NCBI GenBank assembly: GCA_030549775.1
Contig: CM060174.1
Coordinates: forward strand, 54,376,707-54,440,706
Length of the DNA: 64,000 nucleotides
Direction: 5' to 3'
Origin: Tamarix chinensis
Taxonomy: Eukaryota > Streptophyta > Magnoliopsida > Caryophyllales > Tamaricaceae
The notes under the pieces were generated by a model. That model had not been told where the DNA came from, searched no databases, and saw only the letters and a program-made list of their open reading frames with translations. Shown here piece by piece: positions 1 to 11,881 of this stretch (positions within the stretch are counted from its first letter, which is position 1; each line of letters starts with the position of its first letter). The translations under genes were made by a program, and so were the position numbers.

Positions 1-2011
1 GTTTTGCTAACAGTCGAATGGTTTGGAGTTTTGGATTGGTTGGTTGTAAAATAAGTTAATTGGTTTGGTAAATCAATGGATTGGTTTTGATGAACAGTCA
101 ATCGATTGGTCAAACCCATCGATTGGTGTCCATGCAAACCAAAGTGGTTTTTTCTCTACTTAAACCCATCTACCGATTAGATCAAACTAGTTAACTGGTT
201 ACTATAACCAGTCAATTGGTTGGTCAAACCCATATATTGGCTTTTCTATAGGCCAAAATTGGTTGGTCTGTACTTAGACACATTAATTGATTGGAGCAAA
301 CCAATCGACTGGTTCATATGAATAGTCAATCGGTTAGGCCAACCAGTTAAATGGTTATCTGGTTTTATTTTGGTCCTGGTCTGGTATGACTAGACTAGTC
401 AACTAATCTGAAGGGTCAATAGACTAGTCTGGCTCGAAGCCTCTTGGTTTGTTGTATGTTGTTATGTTCTCTTAGGCCTTTTGTGTTGTTCCCTCCATGT
501 ATTTAAAATATTTTACTTATGATTTCAACCATGATTGTCCTAACTTAATATAAACCACTATGATGGTATTTGCAGCTTGATTTTTTGGTTATATTTGGTG
601 TTATCTCTAAACACCCAATTAGTGGCTTTTATGCCTTACAGATGAGTTTGGTGCCATCTTTAAACACCCAAATGGTGGTTTAATTCCATGTGATGTGTTT
701 GGTGTTATTACTTGAAAACACCTAATTGATTAAATAATGGATTTTAATTATGTTTGGTGTTATCACTTGGAAACACACAATTTGGTTATGTATGGACTTT
801 GTCGTGATTTGTTATATCACTTATACATAAATTAATGGTTTAATATTTTATTTGAGACTTTTATTTATCTCTTAGGGTAACTGTAAGGAGTTAATGGGCA
901 TGCCACCCTTAGTTATATTATTTCACTCAGTACCTATTTCCTTCTCTATTGGGTTGTGGTTGGTAGAGGGTTCTGCACATATATTTGAGGTATAGGAGTA
1001 TACTATAGAAGGCTAATATAGCATTGGTGTCTAGCACGGATGGATGAGGTATCCCAGTACATGCCCCTTGGTGTACTTCAACCATGTGTGGTGAGTGTGG
1101 TATCTCAATTGTAGCAAGTACAATCGATTTGTGGTGGGTGTGGTATCCCCCAAGAAAAGACCATTGTATGTATATTGACCTTGTGTGATTGGTGTGGTAT
1201 TCCACTGTGATCATTTGTGCTCCCATGACTTTTGTTCATGGTGGAGAGCTGAGTGTGGGCAAATGAACTATCTTACTAACCAGAACTTGCATGCTCACTA
1301 AAGAAATAATTCTAATATGGTTTACATTTTATGAGTCACATATATTAATATATTTCTATACTTCCATGACTTCCATGCAAGTATGCTATGTTGTACATAA
1401 GTTGTAGCATGATAATACCCTCATGCTATTAAGTGACTTTAATGTGTTACATAAGCCTTCCATATTTTAGGTAGTATATTTTTCCAATACTTCACCGTAC
1501 TAATACTACACTTGTGCGGTCACTTCGATGATTCAACTTCTAGTCTGGGGAGTAGAGGATGATTTTTAAGGTTACAAATCTTAGTTAGAGTATGTTGAGG
1601 ATAAAAATGTGGGCCATTAGTGGATCATTACTTGGGGTTCGAGGTTTATGATTACGCCTAATAGTTAGGCCATCGTGGTAATAGTATTTTACCTACGGCA
1701 TTGGGATATTTTTTTTTTATTTCTGGTTATTTAAAATCTTGGATTATATTCTTGTATTTGATTTTGTAAACTATTGTGTTAATCTTATCTATGATATGGT
1801 TCTAGTCTTCATTTCCCCATATTACCTCATTATTATTATGATCATGCATTCTTTGTTCCTAACTCCATTTTACCTTGCATCGGGTATGGGTTAGGTGATG
1901 ATCATACCTCTCTCATGGTTGATGTGGTAACATTCTCTAGTTTTATTTTTCATTCGCTTCCATGTTACCTTAAAAATAAAATTTTTTGGTTAAAAAATTA
2001 GGGGTATTATA
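1..2011 (+). mobile_element. 5' LTR (family A, Tekay/Del-like), left part outside window
   Basis: This is the downstream part of a long LTR. It aligns along its length with 13320-15367, a complete family-A LTR, so about 1.4 kb lies to the left of the window. Positions 1-440 hold the array of CCAAT/ATTGG palindromic motifs. Positions 1030-1210 hold repeated phrases built on GGTGTGGTATCCC. The LTR ends with GGGGTATTATA just before a tRNA primer site. The expected terminal CA is decayed to TA. No host coding sequence is seen. Confidence 0.8.
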
Positions 2012-2014
2012 AGT

Positions 2015-2026
2015 TGGTATCAGAGC
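2015..2026 (+). other. Primer binding site, initiator Met tRNA
   Basis: TGGTATCAGAGC is an exact match to the standard plant initiator-Met tRNA primer site. It follows the LTR end after a 3-base spacer. It fixes the element as plus strand and 2011 as the LTR end. Confidence 0.9.
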
Positions 2027-2262
2027 CTATGCTTTTAAATCCTGAAGTTGTTTTTACAAAAATGAATTTCTTCATATCCATCCAAACTAGTTGAATTCAG
2101 TTTCGTATATGAGCGAGCATTGGTTCGAGTTGGGATTTGGTCTTAATTTTATAGAATAGGACCAACTTCTAACCTTATATGCAATGTGTTATCTTCATGT
2201 GTACTAATGGTGTAGTTTGTGCTCAAATCCTTTCTAACATGGCTTAGTATTCTAAGGTTATG

Positions 2263-3300
2263 GTGGCTATGAACCATTGTCTCGAGCATCTCATGGAGCA
2301 TTCATGGAGCAACAGATTCATCATGAGGAGGCTCCTCAGCCGCTACCATCACCTCCTTCTCCAACATCTCCACTAAAGGATTGGTTTCGTCGGGTCAACC
2401 TTCATTGCTCTTCATTTTTTAAGGGTTAGGAGGACCCAGATATGTTGGAGAGCTAGCTGAGGGATTTTGAGAGGAATTTTTATGCTTATGGTTGTCTAAA
2501 GAATAAGCAGGTGGATATTGTGGTATTCTATCTACAGGGTCATGCTGACGAGTGGTGGAGAGGTCAATATCTAAGATGAGCCACTATAGATCAATGGGAG
2601 ACCTTCATTAAGATATTGAAGGCTCAGTTCTATCCTACTAGCCTAAGGATGCTGAAGTACAACAAGTTCATGGCATTGCATTAGGGGACTCTTTGATGGA
2701 GAAGTACAACAAGTTCACTTACCTCCTAAGGTTGACAATAATGATAGGATGAAGGTGCATTGATTCTAGCTAGGGTTGAGTTTGAGGCTCTAGGAGATGT
2801 TAGTGGGGACTCGTGCATAGGATCTACAAGCGATGTATGAATATATCTTAGAGGCATCAACAATTCCTTAGGCTCGTAGTGCCAAGGCATGGGGCAAGAG
2901 GAGGTTCGAGGGCAGTCAGCGCCATAGGGGAGAGAAGAGGCTCCAAACCTCAGGCAATCATCAGTAAGGAGTAGTACCCTGCTATAGAGGGTAGTTGATT
3001 TAGTTGGGTGTAAGGTATTTCATCTATCAATAGTGTGGTAAGAACCACCCAAGGAATTATTGTTTTAGGCAGTTGCTTTAGTGCTATAGTTGTGGTCAAT
3101 TGGGCCATCGTCGGTTCGAGTATCATTCCATCAAAGGTAGTTCTCTACAAGGGTAGGCATGTTCATAGGGTATGGTGGGACAAACACCATCATCTCAAAG
3201 GGAAAAGCTGACTAATAATGGAGCTAGTAGGATTGCTCTATAGTAGAGGGTGCAAAGGCCCCATGCTTTTCAACAAGGGTAAGGTTCAGGTAGTGCTACA
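2263..3300 (+). pseudogene. Ty3/gypsy gag, degenerate (element A)
   Basis: Capsid and nucleocapsid gene of the family-A element. It is readable across frames: a proline-rich N-terminus, then a retrotransposon-gag core (FYAYGCLKNKQVDIVVFYLQ, then HADEWWRGQYL near 2540-2570). Near 3010-3130 come remnants of two zinc knuckles (CGKNHPRNYC and CYSCGQLGHRRFE), each missing a metal-binding Cys (TGT to TAT). Many TAG/TAA codons stand where Gln or Trp is expected, the signature of C-to-T decay. It is not translatable. It lies between the primer site and the protease, as normal for this group. Confidence 0.75.
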
Positions 3301-3321
3301 ATACCACCTCTAGGTAGTCAC

Positions 3322-3745
3322 TTGAACGTGATGAGCAAGTCAGAGGCTGATCGGCAAGTTGATGTCATCATGGGTACGTTCACAATTTCTTCCCTTCCTA
3401 ATTATGTATTTTTTGACTTGGGTGCCTCATATACCTTTGTGTGTACTGCTTTCATAGCTAGGACGACTATGGTTCCTTCTACTAGGGCAGAGAATTCTAG
3501 TGCTCCCGTCTGGGGATAGACTTCCATGTTCTAAACAGTATAGAGATATGGCCTTAATTGTTAGCAGGAGCGAGCTTCCAGTAAACCTTATAGAGCTTGA
3601 GCTTTAGGACTTCGATATCATCCTTAGGATGGATATGCTCGTAAGATATCGGACATTGATCGACAATGCATAGGAGCATATGGTTCTTAAGGTACCATAA
3701 GGTACTAGGGTCACTTATTAGAGTCGCAATCCTAGGCCTATAGTG
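3322..3745 (+). pseudogene. Retropepsin (protease) part of pol, interrupted
   Basis: Aspartic protease domain of the family-A polyprotein. The segment VDVIMGTFTISSLPNYVFFD is followed by LGASYTF. The catalytic Asp of the FDLGAS motif is present, with Leu in the usual Thr position. An open stretch of 65 codons starts at 3322. A frameshift and stops follow near 3515, and the second half (RLPCSKQYRDMALIVS, then FDIILRMDMLVRYRTLID) is read in another frame. The minus-strand copy at 40008-40334 is a better preserved relative. A solo LTR was inserted just after 3750. Confidence 0.75.
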
Positions 3746-4439
3746 AGGATTGTAACACCCCCGAATTCACTACTGAAAAATTTCATTTGAATATAAAGGT
3801 TTAGCGAAAGCATACGAATTAAAACCGTGAACTCGGGAGTATTACCGCCACACTTAGTACCGGACCGGGTTACTCTTACCGTTCCGATACCAAGTGTTAA
3901 GGCTAGATAAAAAAATCATGAAGCAAAACCGCCAAAGCATAAGTGCATGGTCAATATGAAATGTTTATGAAAACAAGTGCCAACAGTAGTTAAACATCGT
4001 TAGGGTTACAACTTAAGAGTTCCCCTTCAAAATACGAGCAAAATACCACCATGACTTAAAACGAGACAAACGCAAACGAAGATAGCAAGGAGTCCGGCCA
4101 GCTCACTCTCGACCCCAACTAAAGTAGGCTCAATACTCAGCCCCACCCGATGCCTCGTAGGTGTCGTAGGCATCGAAGACAAGATCTCCTACCTGCACAA
4201 GGTCAGAAGGGTTCTCTGCTCGTGGGAATGATCAGCACCCATGAAACGGGTGATCAGTACGCTTCGTACTGAGTAAGGTAACAAACGAGCTAAGGCCGAC
4301 ACAACGCATAACATATTATACACGCACAACACATATGGGACATGGGAGTACATAGATGGTGCAAGCCAGTAATATTCCACTCAGACCTTATTCATAACCC
4401 AGACAATTTGTCATTTCACAAATAGGCTTTATTAGTCCA

Positions 4440-4805
4440 TGCGAGTACGGGAACCCCACTATTATAGCCGGTGGATCGGTCACTTATAGGGCAGAACGCA
4501 CCTAACCACTATTTTATGCCGGTAGATCGGTCTCCAGGGCACAACGCTCCTGGCCACTATTATGCCGGTGGATCGATCTGGCCCCGACTCTCATGGTGTT
4601 CCACTGTAAGTATATAGTATCTTTCCTGTGATTTAATTACAACATATTGTTTGGTTTTTTGAGCTCAGATCCCCCACTATTATAGCCGGTGGATCGGTCA
4701 CGTATAGGGCAGAACACACCTGACCACTATTATACACCGGTGGATCGGTCTCCAGGGCACCCCGGCACCTGGCCACTATTATGCCGGTGGATCGGTCTGG
4801 GCCCA
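4440..4805. repeat. Tandem array built on CCACTATTATGCCGGTGGATC
   Basis: Six degenerate copies of a phrase close to CCACTATTATGCCGGTGG followed by ATCGGTC, in two blocks (4455-4575 and 4670-4795). Between them are linking phrases such as CAGGGCACAACGC. CCACnnnnnnGCCGGTGG can fold as a short hairpin. The array lies inside giant solo LTR 1. Confidence 0.8.
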
Positions 4806-5647
4806 GCTCAACAATCTTACTCTTTAAGTACTTAATATCTTATTCATGTCTTATTAAATAAGGTTCCACCCTTGACATACATATCACTACCCTCTACTCC
4901 TTCCCTTCGAGGAGGCCCGTCCCATATCTTGAGACTGTTCTCCCCTTCTCACGCCCGATATCCATCCCCTCTTACTCTTATACATAAGGAAGCGTAGTAA
5001 GGGCACACTCTCCCGAGAATGCGGGCTAACCCTAACACAACGATATTGGTCCCACATGTTCTCACCCCTCTAGGGCTCCTCCTTGGAAAACCCTAATTTG
5101 GGCCTATATGGCCCAACTCTTTCTTACTCATCCTAACTTCACTTTGTGCCTTGTCTCGTATCCCGTTTCTACTAAGAAATTCCCAAATTATATCTCTTTG
5201 TTCCCCAACTCCGCATGTGACCGCCAAACCCTAGTTGGCCACACCAACCCTAGCACTTTACTTCCTCTCCAAGTAACCTCCCTTCTTTCACCCCAAATAT
5301 CTCTCTCCTTTAGAAAACCCATACTCATCCTTTATATAAGTGAATTCTCACTCTCAATCCCATACTCCATCCCTCCTTGATCATTTTTACCCTTGTACTC
5401 TTCAAATTTCTCATTTCCTCCCAAAACTCTAATTGGAACCCTTAGACACCCTTACCCCGACCAACGTAAAAATTTGCACCCAAGCCTCCAACGGGTCCAT
5501 AACTTTGACATTATTTTACTCACTTCCTCAATCACCTTTCCTCACGTAAGATCCATCCCCATGCATAATTTAAACACTCCATGCAGGCTCTCCAACACCT
5601 ACCTACACACAAACCCTAAATCTCATACAATCATTAACTCCCATGCA

Positions 5648-5880
5648 AAACCCTAACTCCACCATGCAAACCCTAATACCACCATACTGACCTTAATACC
5701 ACCATACAAACCCTAATACCACCATGCCAACCCTAATACCACCATACTGACCTTAATACCACCATACAAACCCTAATACCACCATGCCAACCCTAATACC
5801 ACCATTCCAACCATAATACCACCATGCAACCATTAGTACCGCCATAAAACATTAATACGATCATACAAATTCAAGACTCC
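5648..5880. repeat. 20-bp tandem repeat (ACCCTAATACCACCATRCNA)
   Basis: About ten head-to-tail copies with a 20-bp period, for example ACCCTAATACCACCATACAA, becoming degenerate toward 5880. The array lies inside giant solo LTR 1. The same block occurs twice in succession (5680-5739 and 5740-5799 are nearly identical), so part of the array grew by a 60-bp step. Confidence 0.85.
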
Positions 5881-6635
5881 CATGATGGTTACCAACTCAT
5901 ATTACCATTTATCCTAACATGCATGTCCTAGAGGGCCGTAACATAATACATCATAAACATCATACATATAAATGTCATGCTCATGTCATGGAAGCACATA
6001 CAACATACCTCCATCTCCAAGCTGCGCTACACATAAAACAAGTTATCCACAAATCATATCATACATGGCATATCATGGCATATACAGCATTCAACACATC
6101 CATGTCACACATAACACAAGGCCATTAGCTTCGTCCTTACCTAAGGCGATGTCGGGCTCGAAGCACGCTCCTCTAGCTCCTTAGGGCTCGGATCGGGGTC
6201 ACCTATGAAAAAGGGGGAAAAGCTAAGTATTAGTTTCCTTTATAAATACTATAACTCCTTATTCTAGTTCAAGGTTAGGGTTCTTATCCTAGTAGGGGCG
6301 TTGTACCAACTAGGGTTTTTGCTCTAAATTATTATGCTAAGTATTACTCATTTATATATCTTTGGTTTTAAACTCGTGGTTACACCATATCATTAGACCC
6401 GTTAGTCCCCATCTTTATAACATTAGTGTTTGTTAGTCATAGTAAAATAATGATAATAATGGTAATAACAATACTAAAATAATGATCATATTAGTATTAG
6501 GAATGTTAATAATAAAGATAATGATACTAACCCTAAGTTAAGTATACTAGGGGTTAGGGTTGGAAGGGTGATAGTATGATAGCATTAAGGATAATACAGA
6601 AATGGTATTAGTTAACAAGTTAATAATGACAATAA

Positions 6636-6676
6636 TCATAACATTAATATTAATAATAATAATACTAATAATAAGT

Positions 6677-6719
<43 letters not shown>

Positions 6720-6720
6720 G
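6636..6720. repeat. (AAT)n microsatellite
   Basis: An almost pure run of TAA/AAT triplets from 6680 to 6719, with interrupted copies before it from about 6430. Confidence 0.95.
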
Positions 6721-6784
6721 TGTGATAATACTAATATTAGGTATAAGCCACTATAGGTGACATAAGAGAAGGGTTTTAGGGTTC

Positions 6785-7990
6785 AGGTGAGTGGAAGACC
6801 ACCTGAGAACGGTGGTGGTCCGGCGGCGGCGCGAGGTGGCGGCGGCGGCATCGATGGAGGAGGAGAAGAGAGAAAAGATGGGGAAGGTGGCTAGATGGGA
6901 GGAGGAAAAAGGAAGGTTAAGTGTGGGAGAGGAGACAGTAGGGAGAGGGGAGTGGAATGGGGGTGGTGGCGTGAGCAGGGCGGCGGCGCGCGGTGGCGGA
7001 CGCGGCGGCCGAAGGAGGGAGAAGGTGGTGGAAAGTGGTGGAGACCGGTGGAGAAGGAAGCAGGGGGTAAGGGTGGTATGGGCAGGTAAAGGAGGACTTG
7101 CTGGTCACTTTGGGAGGTGGAGAGGAGGTTGATGACGGCGGAGGTGGCGGCAGAAGGCGGCGCGAGGTGGCGGGGACGATTTTTGGGTCAGGGATTTCGC
7201 ACTGCTGTGGCGGCACGTGCGAGGTAGGAACGGAAGCAAGGATGGTTTGGTTGCGTGGAGGGTGGTGTAAGGAGTGTTTTGGTACGTGGCGGTGGTCGCG
7301 GCGGTTGCTAGAGGCGGCGGAACGGGCGTCTGATCTGGCGGCGGCGAGGTAGGGTTTCGGCAAGGTCCAGAGGGGAGGACTTACCTTAGCCATTCGGGGA
7401 GGGGTATTTATAGGCAATTAAGGAGGGGAAAACGACGAAGGGGAGAGGGATGGCATGCGGGGGCAGGCGCGGCAGGCCGCCGTCCGGTGGTGGAAGCCGG
7501 TCGCAGGTCTGTGGCTTGGCAGACCTGTTTGGCGGTGTGCGGGAAAAGGAAAGAAAATCAAGATGCGTGAGGGCCAGGACGATTTTGTTGGGTCGATTTG
7601 GGAACGAAAGGGACAGGAATGGCAGAGGAAGGACAGTCGGACGACAGGGCTGTCAGCGGCAGCAAGCTGCGAGTTGCAGACCTGCGCGAGGAAGAAGACA
7701 GGGCGCGGGCGGACCGGCGGTCCAGGGAGAGGAAAGAAAAAGGGAGGAAACCGGCCGGTCGGCAACAGTTATAATGTGTATAACCTCAACGCGTCGTTTC
7801 ATTAATTATATGGTCGAAATGCGTCGTCGTGACGTTGGCTGGCAACGGTTATAAGGTTCCATAATCGCGACGCGGCGCTTCGGCGTCCTCGGGGTTAAAA
7901 CGCGTCGTTGCGGCATCAGCGGACGAGGGCCAGCGCACGGCGCTGGGCCGTGGGAGGGAGAAGAAGGAAGTTTGGGCCAGGCGAGGCCCA
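6785..7990. other. GC- and CpG-rich block inside giant LTR 1
   Basis: About 1.2 kb rich in GGCGGCGG, GCGCGG and GGTGG on the plus strand, sharply different from the AT-rich surroundings. Overlapping open frames of up to 166 codons exist on both strands. They are Gly/Arg-rich or Pro/Ser-rich low-complexity readings with no domain, so I treat them as composition artefacts. The block corresponds in position to the purine-rich plus-strand blocks of the other two giant LTRs (26940-27700 and 31200-32250). It may be the promoter and leader part of the LTR on the minus strand; that role is inferred. Confidence 0.6.
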
Positions 7991-8372
7991 ACTCCAGCGG
8001 GAAGGTAGAAAAAGGAAAAAGAAGGAAAAGAAAAAGGGAAAAAGGGAAAGAAAAGGATGTGTTTAGGGTTTTGGATTTTACATGAATGATTTAGAATATT
8101 TTTGGGCTATTTAGAGTATTAGCATTTATAAAATATTAAATATATTCCCTTTTTACCTATTCTAGACTATTTTAGATAAATTCCCTTAACCTCCATGCTA
8201 ATTAGGAAAAATACCCAAATTTTCTTCCAATTAAATTCTTTATTATTTTCCTCTTAATCTTCCTTAATTAACTCTCTACATTTTAATAAAAAAATTTATA
8301 TAATTAATTTTCCTAATAATTCCTTATTTGGCCATAATTTTGGAAATTAGGATTTTGGGATATTACAAGGAT

Positions 8373-8943
8373 GGTGTCCACAATGGTGCTCGGTACACTA
8401 TGCAGAAAGGTTACACGCTCTTCTTGTGTAGCATTCAAGATTTGGATGCCAAAGAGTCATCAATTGAGGAGCATCTAGTGGTGTGGGAGTTTTCAGATGT
8501 GTTTCCCGATGAGATCCCAGTGATGCCACCAGTGCATGAGATAAACTTCACGATAGGCCTTCTACCAAGAATAGAGCTTGTGTCGAAGGTGCCCTATCAC
8601 CTAAGGACAACTAAGATGGCAAAGTTGCATACTCAATTAGAGGAGTTGTTGGTAAAGGTGTACATTCAACTGAGTGTGTCACCATAGGGAGTAACAATCC
8701 TTTTCGTAAGGATGAAGGATGGTGGGTTGAGGATTTAGATCGATGATCATGGATTGAACCAAGTTACACTGAAGAACTTTTATCCTTCACCATAAATTGA
8801 AGAACTCTTTGATCAGTTGTGTGGGGGCTATAGTGTTTTTGAAGATAGATCTTAGATCAAGGTATCATTCGTTCAGGATTGCCAAGACAGACATACCGAA
8901 GATGGTATTTAGGATAAGATATGGCCATTATGAGTTCACAATG
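8373..8943 (+). pseudogene. Start of RT domain of element A, truncated
   Basis: Continuation of element A pol after the giant LTR. An open stretch (8328-8687, its first codons inside the LTR) gives the linker before RT: SSIEEHLVVWEFSDVFPDEI, then PVHEINFTI and PYHLRTTKMAKL. In other gypsy elements this reads as the FxDVFP...E.PxxREVDFxI...PYRMAPxE segment. RT continues with stops as [22 protein letters not shown] and a degraded GYHQ region, ending with the KIWPLxVHNDV segment. Sequence homology stops at 8943, so most of RT, RNase H, integrase and the 3' LTR are missing. Confidence 0.75.
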
Positions 8944-11661
8944 ATGTATAAATATAGTATTTTAATTTAATTAATCTTAACATTATTTAAAAATATAATT
9001 TAATTATTTTATACTTTCTGGATTTATTCAGATACTTTTAGACATAATAGGTCATCAAATGCGACTTTTATTCTTCTAGATTTTATCAAATTTATGATTA
9101 CCGATACTAAAATTTAATTTTTTTTATATGTCTTAAAACCACTATTTGATGTTATTAGAATTTAGTGGATTTTCCCTCTATGAAGTAGCCAAGTTGGATT
9201 TTTTTTCCCTCAACAAAACTACTATATTAACCTTAGTTACATTTTCTTCTTTCTTATTCCTCCACTTATTTCTCCTTCCTTCTCCACCTTTTATTTATTT
9301 TTACATGGTGGATTCTTTAAGTCCATTTATTTCCCTTCCCCACGTGGAACCGCCATCACCTATCAATTTTTTTAGGTATTTATCACAAAATAGGAAGTAA
9401 CTAAAATACCCTCCATCTTTTATAATTATCATATTTTCTTTCTTTCTTTCTTATTTTATTTTCTTCCTCCTCTCTTGTCCCACGTTTTTATTCTCTTTTT
9501 CTCCTCATTTTGGACTATACCTCCTCCTTTTACATTATATGTTTTGAAAAAAATATCTCAAGACTTAATCATTAAGTCCCCCCCCCCCAATTTACTATCC
9601 TATCATCTTTTACTTCTCCACTTAACATGATTTTTTCTTTATTGTTTCTCCTTTCCTTCTCCAACAAAATCCCTCTCCTTATCCTTCTTTATTTTCATGC
9701 GACATCATCACCTTATTTCCGTCTCCATTTTCGAATCCATTCCCCATTTTTTCACCATGACTAGAAGCTTGAGTTATATTTAAGTTAAATATGATAATAT
9801 TATCTTCTAACCTTGATCTTTTTCTTCTCTTCTTCTCTTCTCTTTTGCACCATTTCTTCCTCTCTTTTCTCCCATCTATTTCGAGGCTTCCTCTTTATTT
9901 TTTTTCCATTATTGAAGCATAGTTTACTTCAAAAATCAATATAATAACTCACCTCATTTTTCTCTTTAATTCTATATACTTTGATTTAGTTATTATGTGA
10001 TTACTTTCTCAAATATTTTCATGGATTTTCCTAGGTTTATGGAGGTTTATGGAGAGTTGGTTTGATTTTTGAACCAATCTTTATTTTTATAATTAAGTGC
10101 TTTGTTTTTTGTAAGATCTTATTGCTTCATATAAGAATGTTAAATTTTTGGTTCTTTTGTTGATATGTTAAATTGATGATACCATATTCATCTTAGTAAA
10201 TTATAGAGTAACTTTGATGTATAATATGTTATAATTTGATGATATTAAACATGCTTTATTGTATGTTGATGATTTATACCATTTAGGAATTTTTGATTTT
10301 TTAGCTCTATGAAATTAATCATAAAATGTTATAGGTTACAATTTTTAGATGCTTTTATTATATGTAACATGATTTGGTTGGTGTATGATCGGGTGCTTTA
10401 ATTTTTGTTAAAAGTCATGAAAGGCTTAGGTTATGTTCTTTATAACATTCAAAGTGTTTTCGGTCAATGACACCCTAATTGCTATAAGTAAAGTTTCATC
10501 TTTCAATAATTATGTCTTTGATATAAATAACCAAAATATGACTAAAATACTCCTAAAAGGCTTTAGTGGAATTTTAGAGTCAAAGTTGGCCACGACATTG
10601 GCAATTAACTAATTTACCCTTATAAACAGTAAACTAGCACAAAGAGTGTTTTTGGTAAATAGTAATTACTGGTAATAAAATATTATTTGGCTTTTGTTTT
10701 CAACTTCTTAGTATAAAATAACATTTATAGCAGGTGGTGGATAATGAATTTTGTGAATGGTAATATTTTTCAATTTTGATGTGGGACCTTGTTTTGACTT
10801 AGTTAAGATAATTTTATATACAGTTTTATTTTTATTTTTTTTTGTAATGGTAAGAGGTGGTTTTTAGAATTTTTTCCCTCATTTAGGGTTATTTGAAACG
10901 TTAAATCATATTTAATTATTAAAATTTTGTTTTAGTCCTTTAAAGACTAGATAGATGAATAATATGATATGTTGGAATTTAGGGCCTAGTTGACCTAAGT
11001 TTAACTTTTACTTATTTTAGGACTCTTACTTGGTAAGAGGTGCATCGTTGTTACTTTCAAAAAAAATTTTATTATGTCATTTTGTCTCTAGTTTCACAAA
11101 TTTCCCATGGCATTTTATTTTTAGGTTTTTCTAAAAGTTTTGAGGGATCTTTGGATCCATGGTCATCTTGTGGATCATTAGTTTTCATCATTTGACTAAC
11201 CTTTGATCATATCTAGGGTTATGTTTCATCCTTAAGCATTGTGTGTATTACATGTTCTCTCTTAGATTTTTTCTTTGTAAAATATATGTTGTGTTGACAT
11301 TATAAAAACATAGTTCTATAGGCCTTTCTTTCCTATTTTTGTAAAATAAAAGGGGTTACTAATCATATAGTACCTTAGTGTCTTTTCTACCCTATATAAC
11401 CATTCGAAATCTATAGGGGACATGCATATTTAAAGATGGGGATACCTTTGGACATACTACCTTGTCCGGATCCACTATTAGTGGATGAGATGCCAAACCT
11501 GCAATGGCATTTATAGTGTTGGGCTAGGTGGATATAGGATTCTTCTTACAAACACCCTAGCATTAGTACGCTCATTTATAATGTATAAGAATGCCAATAT
11601 GTTTAGCTTCTTTGCCTTAATATATGTACCCTTAACTTTATTTATTATGGTAGGATAGGTG
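8944..11661 (+). repeat. Unassigned AT-rich block, possibly another long LTR
   Basis: No coding domain is found. From 9230 to 9900 the plus strand is strongly CT-rich (runs of TTTCTCCTTCC), as in the family-A LTR near 12290-12760. From 11440 to 11560 there is a phrase CCGGATCCACTATTAGTGGAT, which recalls the CCACTATTAT/CCGGTGG arrays of the giant LTRs. A nine-C run lies near 9583-9591. The block could be a decayed Tekay-like LTR in plus orientation, but I could not identify its ends or a target duplication. Confidence 0.35.
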
Positions 11662-11881
11662 TGACACAAATCTTCTAAAGGTATTGAATATTCCTATGAA
11701 GGTAGAATAGGTAGGATCGACAACTGGTTTTAGAGACGAAGGAATGAAGAATATTCAAACAAGAATTGATAAAGAACTCAACAATAATTCAACATTTGAA
11801 TGTCACCCTATCTAAGATTACTCCAAGTATTCTTAGATAGGCATATTCAATCACAAAGAAAGAGTTAACCAAGTTTATTAC
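11662..11881 (-). mobile_element. 3' LTR of Reina-like element, outer part
   Basis: Starts TGACACAAATCTTC on the plus strand and matches 22053-22270 nearly base for base. It is interrupted after TTTATTAC by a family-A solo LTR and continues from 15373. Confidence 0.85.

Larger units (their letters stand above)
3751..8367 (-). mobile_element. Giant solo LTR number 1 (4617 bp), Tekay-like
   Basis: Bounded by TGTAACACCC and ATATTACA (TG...CA ends) and flanked by a perfect 5-bp target duplication AGGAT (3746-3750 and 8368-8372). It splits the pol region of element A. There are no gag or pol domains inside, so it is a single LTR left by recombination or a non-autonomous element. Its plus-strand first 150 bases resemble those of the elements at 24675 and 28769. 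They also resemble the reverse complement of the family-A LTR end, which places the LTR sense on the minus strand. It contains tandem arrays, a microsatellite and a GC-rich block, listed separately. It is probably the youngest of the three giants, as many CpGs survive. Confidence 0.85.

Noticed and set aside
6791..7854. Overlapping open frames up to 166 codons on both strands in the GC-rich block
   Set aside because: Low-complexity Gly/Arg or Pro/Ser readings in several frames at once, wholly inside a solo LTR. No domain is seen, and long frames are expected from GC-rich, stop-poor sequence.
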